64,000 nt of DNA, from the NCBI GenBank assembly GCA_035301985.1, contig DATGTE010000003.1:62001-126000 (forward strand). The letters are read 5' to 3'. Position numbers and translations under genes: made by a program. Below, one piece after another: positions 38,478 to 47,292 of this stretch (its first letter is position 1; each line of letters opens with the position of its first letter). Under the pieces are notes generated by a model. It did not search any database. It was not told the origin of the DNA and saw only the letters and a program-made list of their open reading frames with translations. This DNA is from DASUXY01 sp035301985 (GTDB lineage: Bacteria; Bacillota; Bacilli; Bacillales; Amphibacillaceae).

Positions 38478-40814
38478 ATGAATGAACGGACTCTCCGTGT
38501 ACTTGAATTTAATAAAGTAATTGACCGATTGAAAGATCAAGCACTAACAACGGTAGGAAAAGAACTTTCCGCATCTCTTCGCCCATTTACAACATTGAAA
38601 GATGTTGTTCATCGACAAGAGGAAACGGACGAAGCTGTAACGATATTACGTTTAAATAAGACCATTCCATTAGGTGGAATCATAGATATTCGTGCAAGTA
38701 TTAAGAGAAGTACAATCGGTGGCATATTGACTACAACAGAATGTTTAGATGTAGCAAATACAATTTATGGTGGCAGACAAGTAAAAAACTTTATGGAAAA
38801 CTTTGAGATCGATCTACCTCTATTAGAAAAAATCACAGAACAAATCACCCCTTTAAAGGATTTAGAAAACCATATTAAAAGTTGTATTGATGAATATGGC
38901 AATGTGTTAGATCGAGCATCACCTAAATTGCACGGGATTCGCTCCTCGATTCGGACGTTTGAGAAAAGAGTACGCGATAAGCTCGATGAGTATACAAAAA
39001 CGAAGACGAATCATTTATCAGAAGCCATCGTTACGATTCGCAATAACCGTTATGTTCTCCCGGTAAAACAAGAATCCAAAAGTGCTATCGGAGGTATTGT
39101 CCATGATCAATCAGCATCGGGACAAACGTTATTTATGGAGCCAAAAGTTGTTGTAGATGTAAATAACAAGTTACAAGAAGCGTTGGTTCAAGAAAAACAA
39201 GAGATCGAACGGATTTTACGAAAATTAAGTGAACATATTGCGAGTTTAGCAACGTTTTTAACAGCCAATGTGAATGCTCTAGGGCAAATTGATTTTATTT
39301 TTGCTCGAGCAAAACTAGGACAAGAGATGAAAGCTGCGAGGCCAACGATGAATGACGTAGGCTTTATTAAGATGAAACAAGCACGGCATCCGTTAATTCC
39401 CATCGACGAAGTTGTTGCCAATGACATTGAACTGGGGCGAGATTATACCACTATCGTAATCACTGGACCAAATACAGGTGGAAAAACAGTTACATTAAAA
39501 ATGGTCGGTCTATGTACAGTCATGGCGCAGTCAGGATTACAAGTTCCAGCCCTAGACGGTTGTGAACTGGCTGTTTTTGAGGATGTATTTGCCGATATTG
39601 GCGACGAACAGTCCATTGAACAAAGTTTAAGTACGTTTTCTTCACATATGACTAATATCGTTGACATTATGAAAGGTGTCAATGATCAATCACTTGTGTT
39701 ATTTGACGAACTTGGAGCTGGAACAGATCCACAAGAGGGAGCAGCACTAGCTATATCCATTTTAGATGAAGTGATTTCTAAAGGAGCTCGCGTCATCGCC
39801 ACAACGCATTATCCTGAACTAAAAGCGTATGGATACAACCGTGATCGAGTCATCAATGCTTCTGTTGAATTTGATGTAGAAACTTTACAACCCACGTATC
39901 GTTTACTAATCGGGGTTCCGGGTAGAAGTAATGCTTTTGAAATTTCAAAACGCCTCGGATTACAGACGCATATCATTGAACAGGCTAAAAGCCATGTAGG
40001 TGTAGATTCTAAAAATGTCGAGCAGATGATTGCATCTTTAGAGGATTCGAAAATGCAGGCAGAAAAAGCATATGAAGAAGCGAATCACGTTCTTCAAGAA
40101 AGCGAACGTCTGCATGAAGATTTGCAAACGCAATGGGATGCATTTCAAAGAAAACAGGGCGTGTTGTATCAGAAAGCCGAAGAGAAGGCTGGACGTGCCA
40201 TAGAAAAAGCCCGTCAAGAAGCAGAATCGATTGTCGGGGAACTCCGCCAGATGAAAACGAGCGCAACTTTAAAAGAGCATGAATGGATCGAGGCGAAAAA
40301 GCAACTAGAAGAAGCACAACCTGAATTATTATCTGAGAGAAATTTAGAAGAGAAGCCAATCGATGCTTCAGAGGAACTGACGCCAGGTGATCACGTAAAA
40401 CTATTGACGGTTAATCAGCCCGGTACGGTTTTAGAAAAAATAAATGATGATGAATACATGGTTCAAGTAGGCATGATGAGAGTGAACGTGAAGCGTAAGG
40501 ACCTGCATTTAGATGAACCGAAAAAGAAGCCTGTTGATCAGCCAGTAGCGACGGTAAAAAGATCGAGTCAACACGTAAAAACAGAGCTTGATTTGCGCGG
40601 TGAACGGTTTGAGGATGCGCTTATACAATTAGAAAAATATATCGATGATGTGATGTTAGCAGGTTATGAACAAGTAACCATTATCCACGGAAAAGGAACA
40701 GGTGCTTTGCGAAAAGGCGTGCAAACCTTTGCTAAAAATCATCCGAGTATTTCTTCCTATCGAGCTGGTAAAATGGGTGAAGGTGGAAGTGGAGTTACAA
40801 TATTGCAATTTTGA
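38478..40814 (+). CDS. mutS2: Endonuclease MutS2
   Basis: 778 residues. MutS-like core with Walker A GPNTGGKT (about 330-338) and Walker B LVLFDELGAGTDP, a long coiled coil (about 515-640), KOW-like linker, and a C-terminal Smr nuclease domain with LDLRGERFEDAL and HGKGTGALRKGV. It lacks the mismatch-recognition N-terminus of MutS. Linked to suppression of recombination and, in B. subtilis, to rescue of collided ribosomes. Confidence 0.95.
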   Translation: MNERTLRVLEFNKVIDRLKDQALTTVGKELSASLRPFTTLKDVVHRQEETDEAVTILRLNKTIPLGGIIDIRASIKRSTIGGILTTTECLDVANTIYGGRQVKNFMENFEIDLPLLEKITEQITPLKDLENHIKSCIDEYGNVLDRASPKLHGIRSSIRTFEKRVRDKLDEYTKTKTNHLSEAIVTIRNNRYVLPVKQESKSAIGGIVHDQSASGQTLFMEPKVVVDVNNKLQEALVQEKQEIERILRKLSEHIASLATFLTANVNALGQIDFIFARAKLGQEMKAARPTMNDVGFIKMKQARHPLIPIDEVVANDIELGRDYTTIVITGPNTGGKTVTLKMVGLCTVMAQSGLQVPALDGCELAVFEDVFADIGDEQSIEQSLSTFSSHMTNIVDIMKGVNDQSLVLFDELGAGTDPQEGAALAISILDEVISKGARVIATTHYPELKAYGYNRDRVINASVEFDVETLQPTYRLLIGVPGRSNAFEISKRLGLQTHIIEQAKSHVGVDSKNVEQMIASLEDSKMQAEKAYEEANHVLQESERLHEDLQTQWDAFQRKQGVLYQKAEEKAGRAIEKARQEAESIVGELRQMKTSATLKEHEWIEAKKQLEEAQPELLSERNLEEKPIDASEELTPGDHVKLLTVNQPGTVLEKINDDEYMVQVGMMRVNVKRKDLHLDEPKKKPVDQPVATVKRSSQHVKTELDLRGERFEDALIQLEKYIDDVMLAGYEQVTIIHGKGTGALRKGVQTFAKNHPSISSYRAGKMGEGGSGVTILQF

Positions 40815-40855
40815 TAAGGACAAGTGATCCATTGAATGGGGAAAGGAAGTTTTTC

Positions 40856-41263
40856 ATGAATGGTTTTTGGGATCATGTCATCATTGAAACAGCGGCGCGA
40901 TATAGTGTTGTCGTTTTATGTTCTGTCGTATTCTTGGCTATATTTGAGCTTGTCACATCTTATAAAAATTGGGTGGAAATTAAAAACGGAAATTTAGCTG
41001 TAGCCATGGCAACAGGGGGAAAACTATTCGGTATTGCTACAATTTTTCGTTACTCGATTGAACATAATGATACGTTATTACAGAGTATTGGTTGGGGTGT
41101 GTTTGGATTTATATTGCTATTACTCGGTTATTTTATTTTTGAATTTCTTACACCGAATATTAAAATTGATGAAGAAATCGGAAACGGGAATAAAGCAGTT
41201 GGCTTTATTTCGATGGTCATTTCAATTGGATTATCATACGTCATCGGTGCGAATATAACGTAA
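40856..41263 (+). CDS. yshE: DUF350-type membrane protein (YshE)
   Basis: 135 residues with four membrane helices arranged as two similar pairs, each ending in an acidic GN-containing segment (IKNGNLAVAMATGGK and GNGNKAVGFISM), the DUF350 layout. ATG 40856 follows GGGGAAAGGAAG; a TTG at 40811 overlapping the mutS2 stop is in frame but lacks a ribosome site. Function unknown. Confidence 0.85.
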   Translation: MNGFWDHVIIETAARYSVVVLCSVVFLAIFELVTSYKNWVEIKNGNLAVAMATGGKLFGIATIFRYSIEHNDTLLQSIGWGVFGFILLLLGYFIFEFLTPNIKIDEEIGNGNKAVGFISMVISIGLSYVIGANIT

Positions 41264-41277
41264 GGGAGAGAATCCAT

Positions 41278-41358
41278 TTGGTTTTAGAAACGTTGGCAAA
41301 AATCTTATTTGTTGTAGCGATTGTTTTTATTGTGCTTGGTATCTTTTATGTATTTTAA
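41278..41358 (+). CDS. 26-residue single-helix membrane peptide
   Basis: TTG start at 41278 with GGGAGAG about seven bases upstream gives MVLETLAKILFVVAIVFIVL plus GIFYVF: one membrane helix and little else. It begins 15 bases after yshE and its stop lies in the stem of the terminator, so it is the last gene of that transcript. No family recognised. The close ribosome site and position make it credible; conservation in relatives would decide. Confidence 0.55.
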   Translation: MVLETLAKILFVVAIVFIVLGIFYVF

Positions 41359-41388
41359 CTCAGTTAGCGACGGCTAACTGAGTTTTAC
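41357..41388 (+). terminator. Intrinsic terminator after yshE and the small peptide
   Basis: Perfect 12-base stem AACTCAGTTAGC/GCTAACTGAGTT with a 4-base loop, then TTTT. Confidence 0.85.
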
Positions 41389-41510
41389 ATATAAAGAGAA
41401 TTCATGGGGATATATGTTGTACTTCATTCAAAAAATAGATTAATAATTTTAAAAATTACTACTGAAACGGTATAATACATATAATAATAGTAATAAAGGA
41501 GGAGTTAAGG

Positions 41511-43193
41511 ATGGAGAAGGAAAAAATATGGCTGAAGCACTATCCTGAGGAAATTCCTACATCGATTACGTATGATGAAAAACCATTACATGCATTTTTA
41601 GAAGAAGCTGCTAACACTTACAAAGAAAAGAAAGCGCTTTATTTCATGGGGAAAGAACTTTCATTTGATGACGTTTATACGGCATCGAAAAAGCTAGCTA
41701 ATTATTTGCAATCTCTAGGGCTTGAGAAAGGTGACCGAGTGTCAATCATGCTGCCGAATAGCCCACAAGCAGTGATCGGCTACTATGGAGCGTTAATGGC
41801 CGGTGGAGTCGTTGTACAAACGAATCCATTATATAAGGAGCGTGAATTAGAATACCAACTAAAAGATTCCGGTGCGACATTTATTATTTCATTGGACATT
41901 TTGTTACCGAGGATCATGAATGTTCGTCAACAAACATCGATTCAACATATGATTGTAACAAGCATTAAAGACTATTTACCATTTCCGAAAAATGTGTTTT
42001 ACCCGTTTGTACAGAAGAAAGAACATCAGCTTGTCGTTACTGTAGAGCAAAGTGAAAAAGTACACATCTGGAAGAAAATAATGAAACAAGCAGATCCGAC
42101 ATATCAAAAAGTTGCAATCGATCCGTTAGAAGACTTGGCGTTACTACAATATACGGGTGGAACAACAGGGTATCCGAAAGGCGTTATGCTCACACATTAT
42201 AACTTAGTCGCTAATGTGCAAATGTGTGATGCATGGATTTATAAAACCGAAAAAGGTAAAGAAACGGTACTCAGTGTCCTGCCGTTTTTCCACGTGTATG
42301 GTATGACGACAGTGATGAACTTATCCATCATGATTGCGGCAAAAATGATTTTATTACCTAAATTTTCAGCCAAGGAAGTATTACAGACAATTGAAAAACA
42401 ACGCCCCACACTATTCCCTGGTGCACCGACAATTTATGTAGGTTTAATCAATCATCCCGATATCGAAAAGTACGATTTATCTTCCATTGAAGCTTGTATT
42501 AGTGGATCGGCTACTCTCCCCCTTGAGGTGCAAGAACGCTTTGAAAAACTAACAGGTGGCCGTTTAGTTGAAGGGTATGGTTTGACGGAGACATCACCTG
42601 TCACTCATGCCAATTTTGTTTGGGGGAGGCGAATCAACGGAAGTATTGGCGTACCGTGGCCCGATACGGATGCAAAAGTATTGAAAATGGGAACATGGGA
42701 GGAAGCTGAAATTGGGGAAGTCGGAGAAATTTCTGTCAAAGGACCTCAAGTGATGAAAGGTTATTGGAATAATGAGGAAGAAACGGAGAACGTTCTACAA
42801 GACGGCTGGTTGTTAACAGGTGATTTAGGTTATATGGATGAAGAAGGTTATTTTTATATTGTCGATCGTAAAAAAGATATGATCATTGCGAGCGGTTACA
42901 ATATTTATCCACGAGAAGTCGAAGAGGTATTGTATGAATATGACGGCGTTCAAGAAGCAGTTGTCGTAGGGGTTCCTGATGCATATCGGGGCGAAAATGT
43001 AAAGGCTTACATCGTGCCAAAAGAAGGCGTAACTCTTGATGAAGAAGACATAAAAGCTTTTTGTAGAAAACAACTCGCTGCATATAAGGTACCTCGTATC
43101 TACGAATTTCGTGAAGAATTACCAAAGACTGCAGTCGGAAAAATTTTACGAAGACAATTGGTTACAGAAGCTGTCGCACACAGCGATGAATAA
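41511..43193 (+). CDS. lcfA: Long-chain fatty acid-CoA ligase
   Basis: 560 residues. AMP-forming enzyme that activates fatty acids for beta-oxidation. Visible motifs: P-loop-like YTGGTTGYPKGVML (about 220-233), GYGLTETSPV (about 356-365), DGWLLTGDLGYMDEEGY and the C-terminal lysine in PKTAVGKILRR. AAAGGAGGAG precedes ATG 41511. First gene of the fatty-acid-degradation block lcfA-fadR-fadB-etfB-etfA. Confidence 0.95.
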   Translation: MEKEKIWLKHYPEEIPTSITYDEKPLHAFLEEAANTYKEKKALYFMGKELSFDDVYTASKKLANYLQSLGLEKGDRVSIMLPNSPQAVIGYYGALMAGGVVVQTNPLYKERELEYQLKDSGATFIISLDILLPRIMNVRQQTSIQHMIVTSIKDYLPFPKNVFYPFVQKKEHQLVVTVEQSEKVHIWKKIMKQADPTYQKVAIDPLEDLALLQYTGGTTGYPKGVMLTHYNLVANVQMCDAWIYKTEKGKETVLSVLPFFHVYGMTTVMNLSIMIAAKMILLPKFSAKEVLQTIEKQRPTLFPGAPTIYVGLINHPDIEKYDLSSIEACISGSATLPLEVQERFEKLTGGRLVEGYGLTETSPVTHANFVWGRRINGSIGVPWPDTDAKVLKMGTWEEAEIGEVGEISVKGPQVMKGYWNNEEETENVLQDGWLLTGDLGYMDEEGYFYIVDRKKDMIIASGYNIYPREVEEVLYEYDGVQEAVVVGVPDAYRGENVKAYIVPKEGVTLDEEDIKAFCRKQLAAYKVPRIYEFREELPKTAVGKILRRQLVTEAVAHSDE

Positions 43194-43312
43194 TCATTCG
43201 CAGTGAATTATTTTCCGACCGACAACAGGGGTTTGATGGTAGGATAAAAATTAAACGACAAAGTAAACAGACAGGCTATACGTTTGTATAGAGCGATTGG
43301 ACAGCTTATATA

Positions 43313-43365
43313 TTGACAGAATAGCTTCGTATCGCTACAATAAAATGTGAATGACTATTCATTCA
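43313..43365 (+). promoter_or_regulatory. fadR promoter with FadR operator
   Basis: TTGACA (43313-43318), 17-base spacer, TACAAT (43336-43341), then TGAATGACTATTCATTCA (43348-43365), an exact match to the B. subtilis FadR operator TGAATGAMTANTCATTCA. The operator covers the expected transcription start, implying autorepression relieved by long-chain acyl-CoA. Confidence 0.88.
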
Positions 43366-43396
43366 CTATGCCAAGGTGAACGTGAGGGAGATTATG

Positions 43397-43987
43397 ATGA
43401 AAAAAAATAAACCAAAACATAAACAAATTATCGATGCCGCAGTGCGTGTTATTGCCGAAAATGGTTATCACATGTCACAGGTTGCCAAAATTGCTAAAGA
43501 AGCTGGGGTAGCCGATGGAACAATTTATCTATACTTTGAAAACAAAGAGGACATCCTTGTGTCGGTTTTTAAAGAAAAGATGGGGCAATTTATCAAACAG
43601 ACTGCGGCTGCTATACAAAAGAAACATACAGCTGATGAAAAGCTATTCACCTTGGTTGATATGCATTTGCGTCAATTGGCAAGTGATCGCCACTTAGCAA
43701 TTGTAACCCAATTGGAACTGCGACAAACAAAAAAAGATTTACGTCGAAAAATCAACAATGTTCTCATACCTTATGTTTCAGTCATCGATTCGATTATTGA
43801 AGAAGGCATAAGTGAAAAACTCTTCAGGAGTGACTTAAATATCCCACTCGTTCGACAAATGATTTTCGGGACGTTGGATGAAGCGGTCACCAACTGGGTC
43901 ATCCAAGATGAATCGTATGATTTAGTAGCACAAGCTGTGGACATTCATGGCTTGATCACCCATGGTATCACCGCGAAAACGACATGA
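43397..43987 (+). CDS. fadR: TetR-family fatty-acid degradation regulator FadR
   Basis: 196 residues. N-terminal TetR helix-turn-helix (AAVRVIAENGYHMSQVAKIAKEAGVADGTIYLYFENKEDIL, about 12-52 in pieces) and an all-helical ligand domain. ATG 43397 is six bases after AGGGAG; the ATG at 43394 and GTG at 43376 are less well placed. Position between lcfA and fadB and the operator in front of it identify it as FadR. Confidence 0.93.
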   Translation: MKKNKPKHKQIIDAAVRVIAENGYHMSQVAKIAKEAGVADGTIYLYFENKEDILVSVFKEKMGQFIKQTAAAIQKKHTADEKLFTLVDMHLRQLASDRHLAIVTQLELRQTKKDLRRKINNVLIPYVSVIDSIIEEGISEKLFRSDLNIPLVRQMIFGTLDEAVTNWVIQDESYDLVAQAVDIHGLITHGITAKTT

Positions 43988-44001
43988 ACTGACAAATTAT
44001 T

Positions 44002-44030
44002 TTCACTTTATTGAATAAAACATGTATAAT
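44002..44030 (+). promoter_or_regulatory. Candidate promoter of fadB-etfBA
   Basis: TTCACT (44002-44007), 17-base spacer, TATAAT (44025-44030), about 55 bases before fadB. No clear FadR palindrome overlaps it. Confidence 0.5.
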
Positions 44031-44085
44031 GATAGATGTGATAATGGCTGAAATTTGGTATGATGGAGAACAGAGGAGGGGTATT

Positions 44086-44859
44086 TTGAAAACTTTAACT
44101 GTCGAAATGAATCAAAATATAGCGATTTTAACGATTAAAAGTCCACCAGCGAATGCCTTATCTAGTGCGCTGATCAATGATTTAGATCAGAAGCTAGACG
44201 AGTTAGAGCAAGATCAAGCTGTAAAAGCTGTTGTTCTGAAGGGGGATGGAAGGTTCTTTTCTGCTGGAGCAGACATCAAAGAGTTTACATCCTTACAAAA
44301 TGCTTCTGATTATCAATCATTATCGGAGAAAGGGCAGCAAGTATTTGAACGAATCGAACATTTTTCAGTCCCAGTTATTGCAGCGATTCACGGAGCTGCT
44401 CTAGGTGGTGGCTTGGAATTAGCTATGGCTTGTCATGTTCGAACCGTAACAAAGGATGCTAAATTAGGCTTGCCCGAGTTAACTTTAGGAATCATCCCAG
44501 GTTTTGCAGGTACGCAGCGCTTACCTCGCTATGTCGGTACTGCTAAAGCATATGAAATGATTTTAAGCGGGACACCGATTAGTGGTGAACAAGCTTATGA
44601 ACTTGGCTTAGTCAACCACGTCTTTACGGATGAAGAAATTTTTGATGAAACTATGAAACTAGCAACTAAGTTCGCTGAAAAGAGCAAACCGACAATCAAT
44701 AAAATAATGCAGCTTATACCTTATGCTCAGACAGATCAATTTTCTGCAGGTGTGCAAAAAGAAGCCGAAGCGTTTGGTGAAGTGTTTGGAACCGATGATG
44801 CAAAAGAAGGCGTACAAGCATTTATTGAAAAGCGCAAACCAAATTTCCGAGACAAATAA
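44086..44859 (+). CDS. fadB: Enoyl-CoA hydratase
   Basis: 257 residues of the crotonase family. Oxyanion-hole segments GRFFSAGADIKEF and GAALGGGLELAMACH, and catalytic glutamates in the ELTLGIIPGFAGTQRL stretch. Hydrates trans-2-enoyl-CoA in beta-oxidation. TTG start at 44086 with GAGGAGGGG upstream; the longer reading from 44011 runs through the promoter. Followed by etfB 51 bases downstream. Confidence 0.93.
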   Translation: MKTLTVEMNQNIAILTIKSPPANALSSALINDLDQKLDELEQDQAVKAVVLKGDGRFFSAGADIKEFTSLQNASDYQSLSEKGQQVFERIEHFSVPVIAAIHGAALGGGLELAMACHVRTVTKDAKLGLPELTLGIIPGFAGTQRLPRYVGTAKAYEMILSGTPISGEQAYELGLVNHVFTDEEIFDETMKLATKFAEKSKPTINKIMQLIPYAQTDQFSAGVQKEAEAFGEVFGTDDAKEGVQAFIEKRKPNFRDK

Positions 44860-44910
44860 ATGAAACATTGTCAACATACTTAATTAAACGTATTTGAAGG
44901 AGGAAAATCG

Positions 44911-45684
44911 ATGGATATCTATGTTTTATTAAAAAAGACATTTGATACAGAAGAAAAGATTGTTATATCAGATGGTGAAATCGAAGACGATGCGGCGGAA
45001 TTTATCATCAACCCGTATGATGAATATGCTGTTGAAGAAGCGATTAAACAACGGGATGAGCATGGTGGTGAAGTAACCGTTGTAACCGTAGGCGACGAGG
45101 ACTCAGAAAAACAATTACGCACAGCTTTGGCTATGGGGGCCGACCAAGCCGTTTTAATTAATACGGAATATGATCTCGAAGAAGGGGATCAATTTACAAC
45201 GACGAAAATTTTAGAAGCTTTCTTTGAGGACAAAGAGCCGGATTTGATTTTGGCAGGAAACGTGGCGATTGACGAAGCAAGTGGTCAAGTTGGCCCAAGG
45301 CTTGCTGAACGTTTAGATATTCCATTTGTGACAACGATTACAAACCTTGAAATCGATGGAGAAGACGTTAACATCGACAAGGACGTTGAAGGGGACGTTG
45401 AGAAAGTCGAAACGACACTTCCACTACTCGTTACATGTCAACAAGGCTTAAACGAACCACGCTACCCTTCATTACCAGGGATTATGAAAGCGAAGAAAAA
45501 GCCTCTTGAAGAATTAGAAATTGATGATCTTGATTTAGATGAAGACGAATTAGAACCAAAAACAGAAACGGTAGAAATGTTCCTACCACCTGAAAAAGAA
45601 GCGGGACGAATTTTAGAAGGTGAAATTGAAGACCAAGTGAAAGAACTCGTATCATTACTTAAAAACGATGAAAAAGTACTTTAA
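44911..45684 (+). CDS. etfB: Electron transfer flavoprotein beta subunit
   Basis: 257 residues, starting MDIYVLLKKTFDTEEKI. The AMP-binding and dimer loop regions of EtfB are recognisable (TVGDEDSEKQLRTALAMGAD; GNVAIDEASGQVGPRLAE; CQQGLNEPRYPSLPGIMKAKKKP). The C-terminal half is notably acidic. Carries electrons from acyl-CoA dehydrogenases toward the respiratory chain with EtfA. Confidence 0.96.
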   Translation: MDIYVLLKKTFDTEEKIVISDGEIEDDAAEFIINPYDEYAVEEAIKQRDEHGGEVTVVTVGDEDSEKQLRTALAMGADQAVLINTEYDLEEGDQFTTTKILEAFFEDKEPDLILAGNVAIDEASGQVGPRLAERLDIPFVTTITNLEIDGEDVNIDKDVEGDVEKVETTLPLLVTCQQGLNEPRYPSLPGIMKAKKKPLEELEIDDLDLDEDELEPKTETVEMFLPPEKEAGRILEGEIEDQVKELVSLLKNDEKVL

Positions 45685-45710
45685 TCTTTGCGATAGAAAG
45701 GAGAAACGTC

Positions 45711-46688
45711 ATGAGTAATAAAACATTAGTAATTGGGGAATCAAGAGACGGAGTACTGCGTCATGTTACCTTTGAGGCAACAGCTGCAGCAAAAAAGATC
45801 AATGAAGACGGTGAAATTGTTGGTGTGTTGTGTGGACATGAAGGCTTAGAAGACCAAGCACAAGAGATGATTTACTATGGAGCAGACCGAGTTGTTACCA
45901 TACAACATGACAAATTAGAAACATATACATCAGAAGGATATGGGCAAGCAGTAATGGCTGTCATCGAGGAAGAGTCACCAACAGGAATCATCATGGGACA
46001 TACAGCGATTGGTAAAGATTTAACACCTAAAATTGCGAGTAAACTTGAAATCGGTCTCATATCGGATGCAACGGATATTGAGTTAGACGGAGATGAAGCC
46101 GTTTTCACAAGGCCAATTTACTCTGGAAAAGCTTTTGAAAAGAAAAAAATTACAAGTGGGATGACTTTCGCAACGGTTCGTCCGAACAACATTCCTGCAT
46201 TGGAACGTGATGAATCTAGAACAGGTGAAGTTCAGTCAAAAGAGGTTGACATCACGGATTTACGAACAGTCATTAAAGATGTCATTCGCAAATCTTCTGA
46301 TGGCGTAGATATGTCTGAAGCAAGCGTAGTCATTGCTGGTGGCCGTGGGGTAAAAAGTGAAGAAGGATTTAATTCTCTTTATGAGTTAGCCGACCTGTTA
46401 GGCGGTGCAGTCGGTGCTTCTCGCGGAGCATGTGACGCCGAATATTGCGACTATTCGTTGCAAATCGGACAAACGGGTAAAGTCATTACACCAGACCTCT
46501 ATATTGCTGTCGGAATTTCTGGTGCAATCCAACATTTAGCGGGTATGTCGAACTCAAAAGTGATCGTTGCGATCAACAAGGATCCAGAAGCAAACATTTT
46601 CAATGTCGCTGACTATGGTATTGTTGGTGATCTATTTGAGGTCATGCCGATCTTAATAGAAGAAATCAAGAAAATTAAGGCTGAATAA
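45711..46688 (+). CDS. etfA: Electron transfer flavoprotein alpha subunit
   Basis: 325 residues. C-terminal FAD-binding domain with GAVGASRGACDAEY and PDLYIAVGISGAIQHLAGM followed by INKDPEANIF, all hallmarks of EtfA. 26 bases after etfB with AAAGGAG as ribosome site. Confidence 0.96.
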   Translation: MSNKTLVIGESRDGVLRHVTFEATAAAKKINEDGEIVGVLCGHEGLEDQAQEMIYYGADRVVTIQHDKLETYTSEGYGQAVMAVIEEESPTGIIMGHTAIGKDLTPKIASKLEIGLISDATDIELDGDEAVFTRPIYSGKAFEKKKITSGMTFATVRPNNIPALERDESRTGEVQSKEVDITDLRTVIKDVIRKSSDGVDMSEASVVIAGGRGVKSEEGFNSLYELADLLGGAVGASRGACDAEYCDYSLQIGQTGKVITPDLYIAVGISGAIQHLAGMSNSKVIVAINKDPEANIFNVADYGIVGDLFEVMPILIEEIKKIKAE

Positions 46689-46705
46689 TCATAACTTTTG
46701 AATTA

Positions 46706-46739
46706 AAAAAGGTCTAATCAGTACTGATTAGACCTTTTT
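46706..46739. terminator. Perfect 34-base palindromic terminator after etfA
   Basis: AAAAAGGTCTAATCAGT followed directly by its exact reverse complement, ending in TTTTT; the effective hairpin loop is the central four or so bases. It should work in either direction. Confidence 0.88.
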
Positions 46740-46836
46740 GTTCGAATCGATTTCAGGCGAGCAAACTGTTAGGAAGAAAATACTATAAGTGGTATACTCA
46801 CAACAGAGCCACAAATTGATTAAGGAGGATACATGT

Positions 46837-47151
46837 ATGGCAATTTTAAATGTAACAGATCAAAACTTTACAGAGGAAACTTCAAAAGGTCTCGTTCTTG
46901 CAGACTTTTGGGCACCATGGTGTGGACCTTGTAAAATGATTGCTCCTGTTTTAGAAGAGCTTGACGGAGAAATGGGAGATAAAGTGAAAATCGTTAAACT
47001 CGATGTTGATGAAAACCAAGAAACAGCGGGTAAATTTGGTGTCATGAGTATTCCAACACTACTCTTGTTTAAAGATGGTAAAGTAGTAGACCAAGTTGTA
47101 GGTTTCCAACCAAAAGAAGCGCTAGCTGATTTAATTAACAAGCATGCATAA
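46837..47151 (+). CDS. trxA: Thioredoxin
   Basis: 104 residues with the redox site WCGPC (Cys29, Cys32) and cis-proline motif SIPTLLLF. General disulfide reductant. ATG 46837 follows AAGGAGG; the reading from 46789 is an unneeded extension. Confidence 0.97.
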   Translation: MAILNVTDQNFTEETSKGLVLADFWAPWCGPCKMIAPVLEELDGEMGDKVKIVKLDVDENQETAGKFGVMSIPTLLLFKDGKVVDQVVGFQPKEALADLINKHA

Positions 47152-47181
47152 GAATTAACTTTAATTGCAATAGACGAATTG

Positions 47182-47220
47182 AAATCCCTTGTTACTCACG
47201 TTGTAACAGGGGATTATCTT
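47182..47220 (+). terminator. Weak hairpin after trxA
   Basis: AATCCC-GTTAC/GTAAC-GGGATT with a short T-containing tail (ATCTTTG). Confidence 0.5.
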
Positions 47221-47292
47221 TGAGTAGAAAGTCGCTCATTAAGGTTTTGATAGGGTCTCCCATAACTGAATGGAACTAAGGGAATGAGTGGA

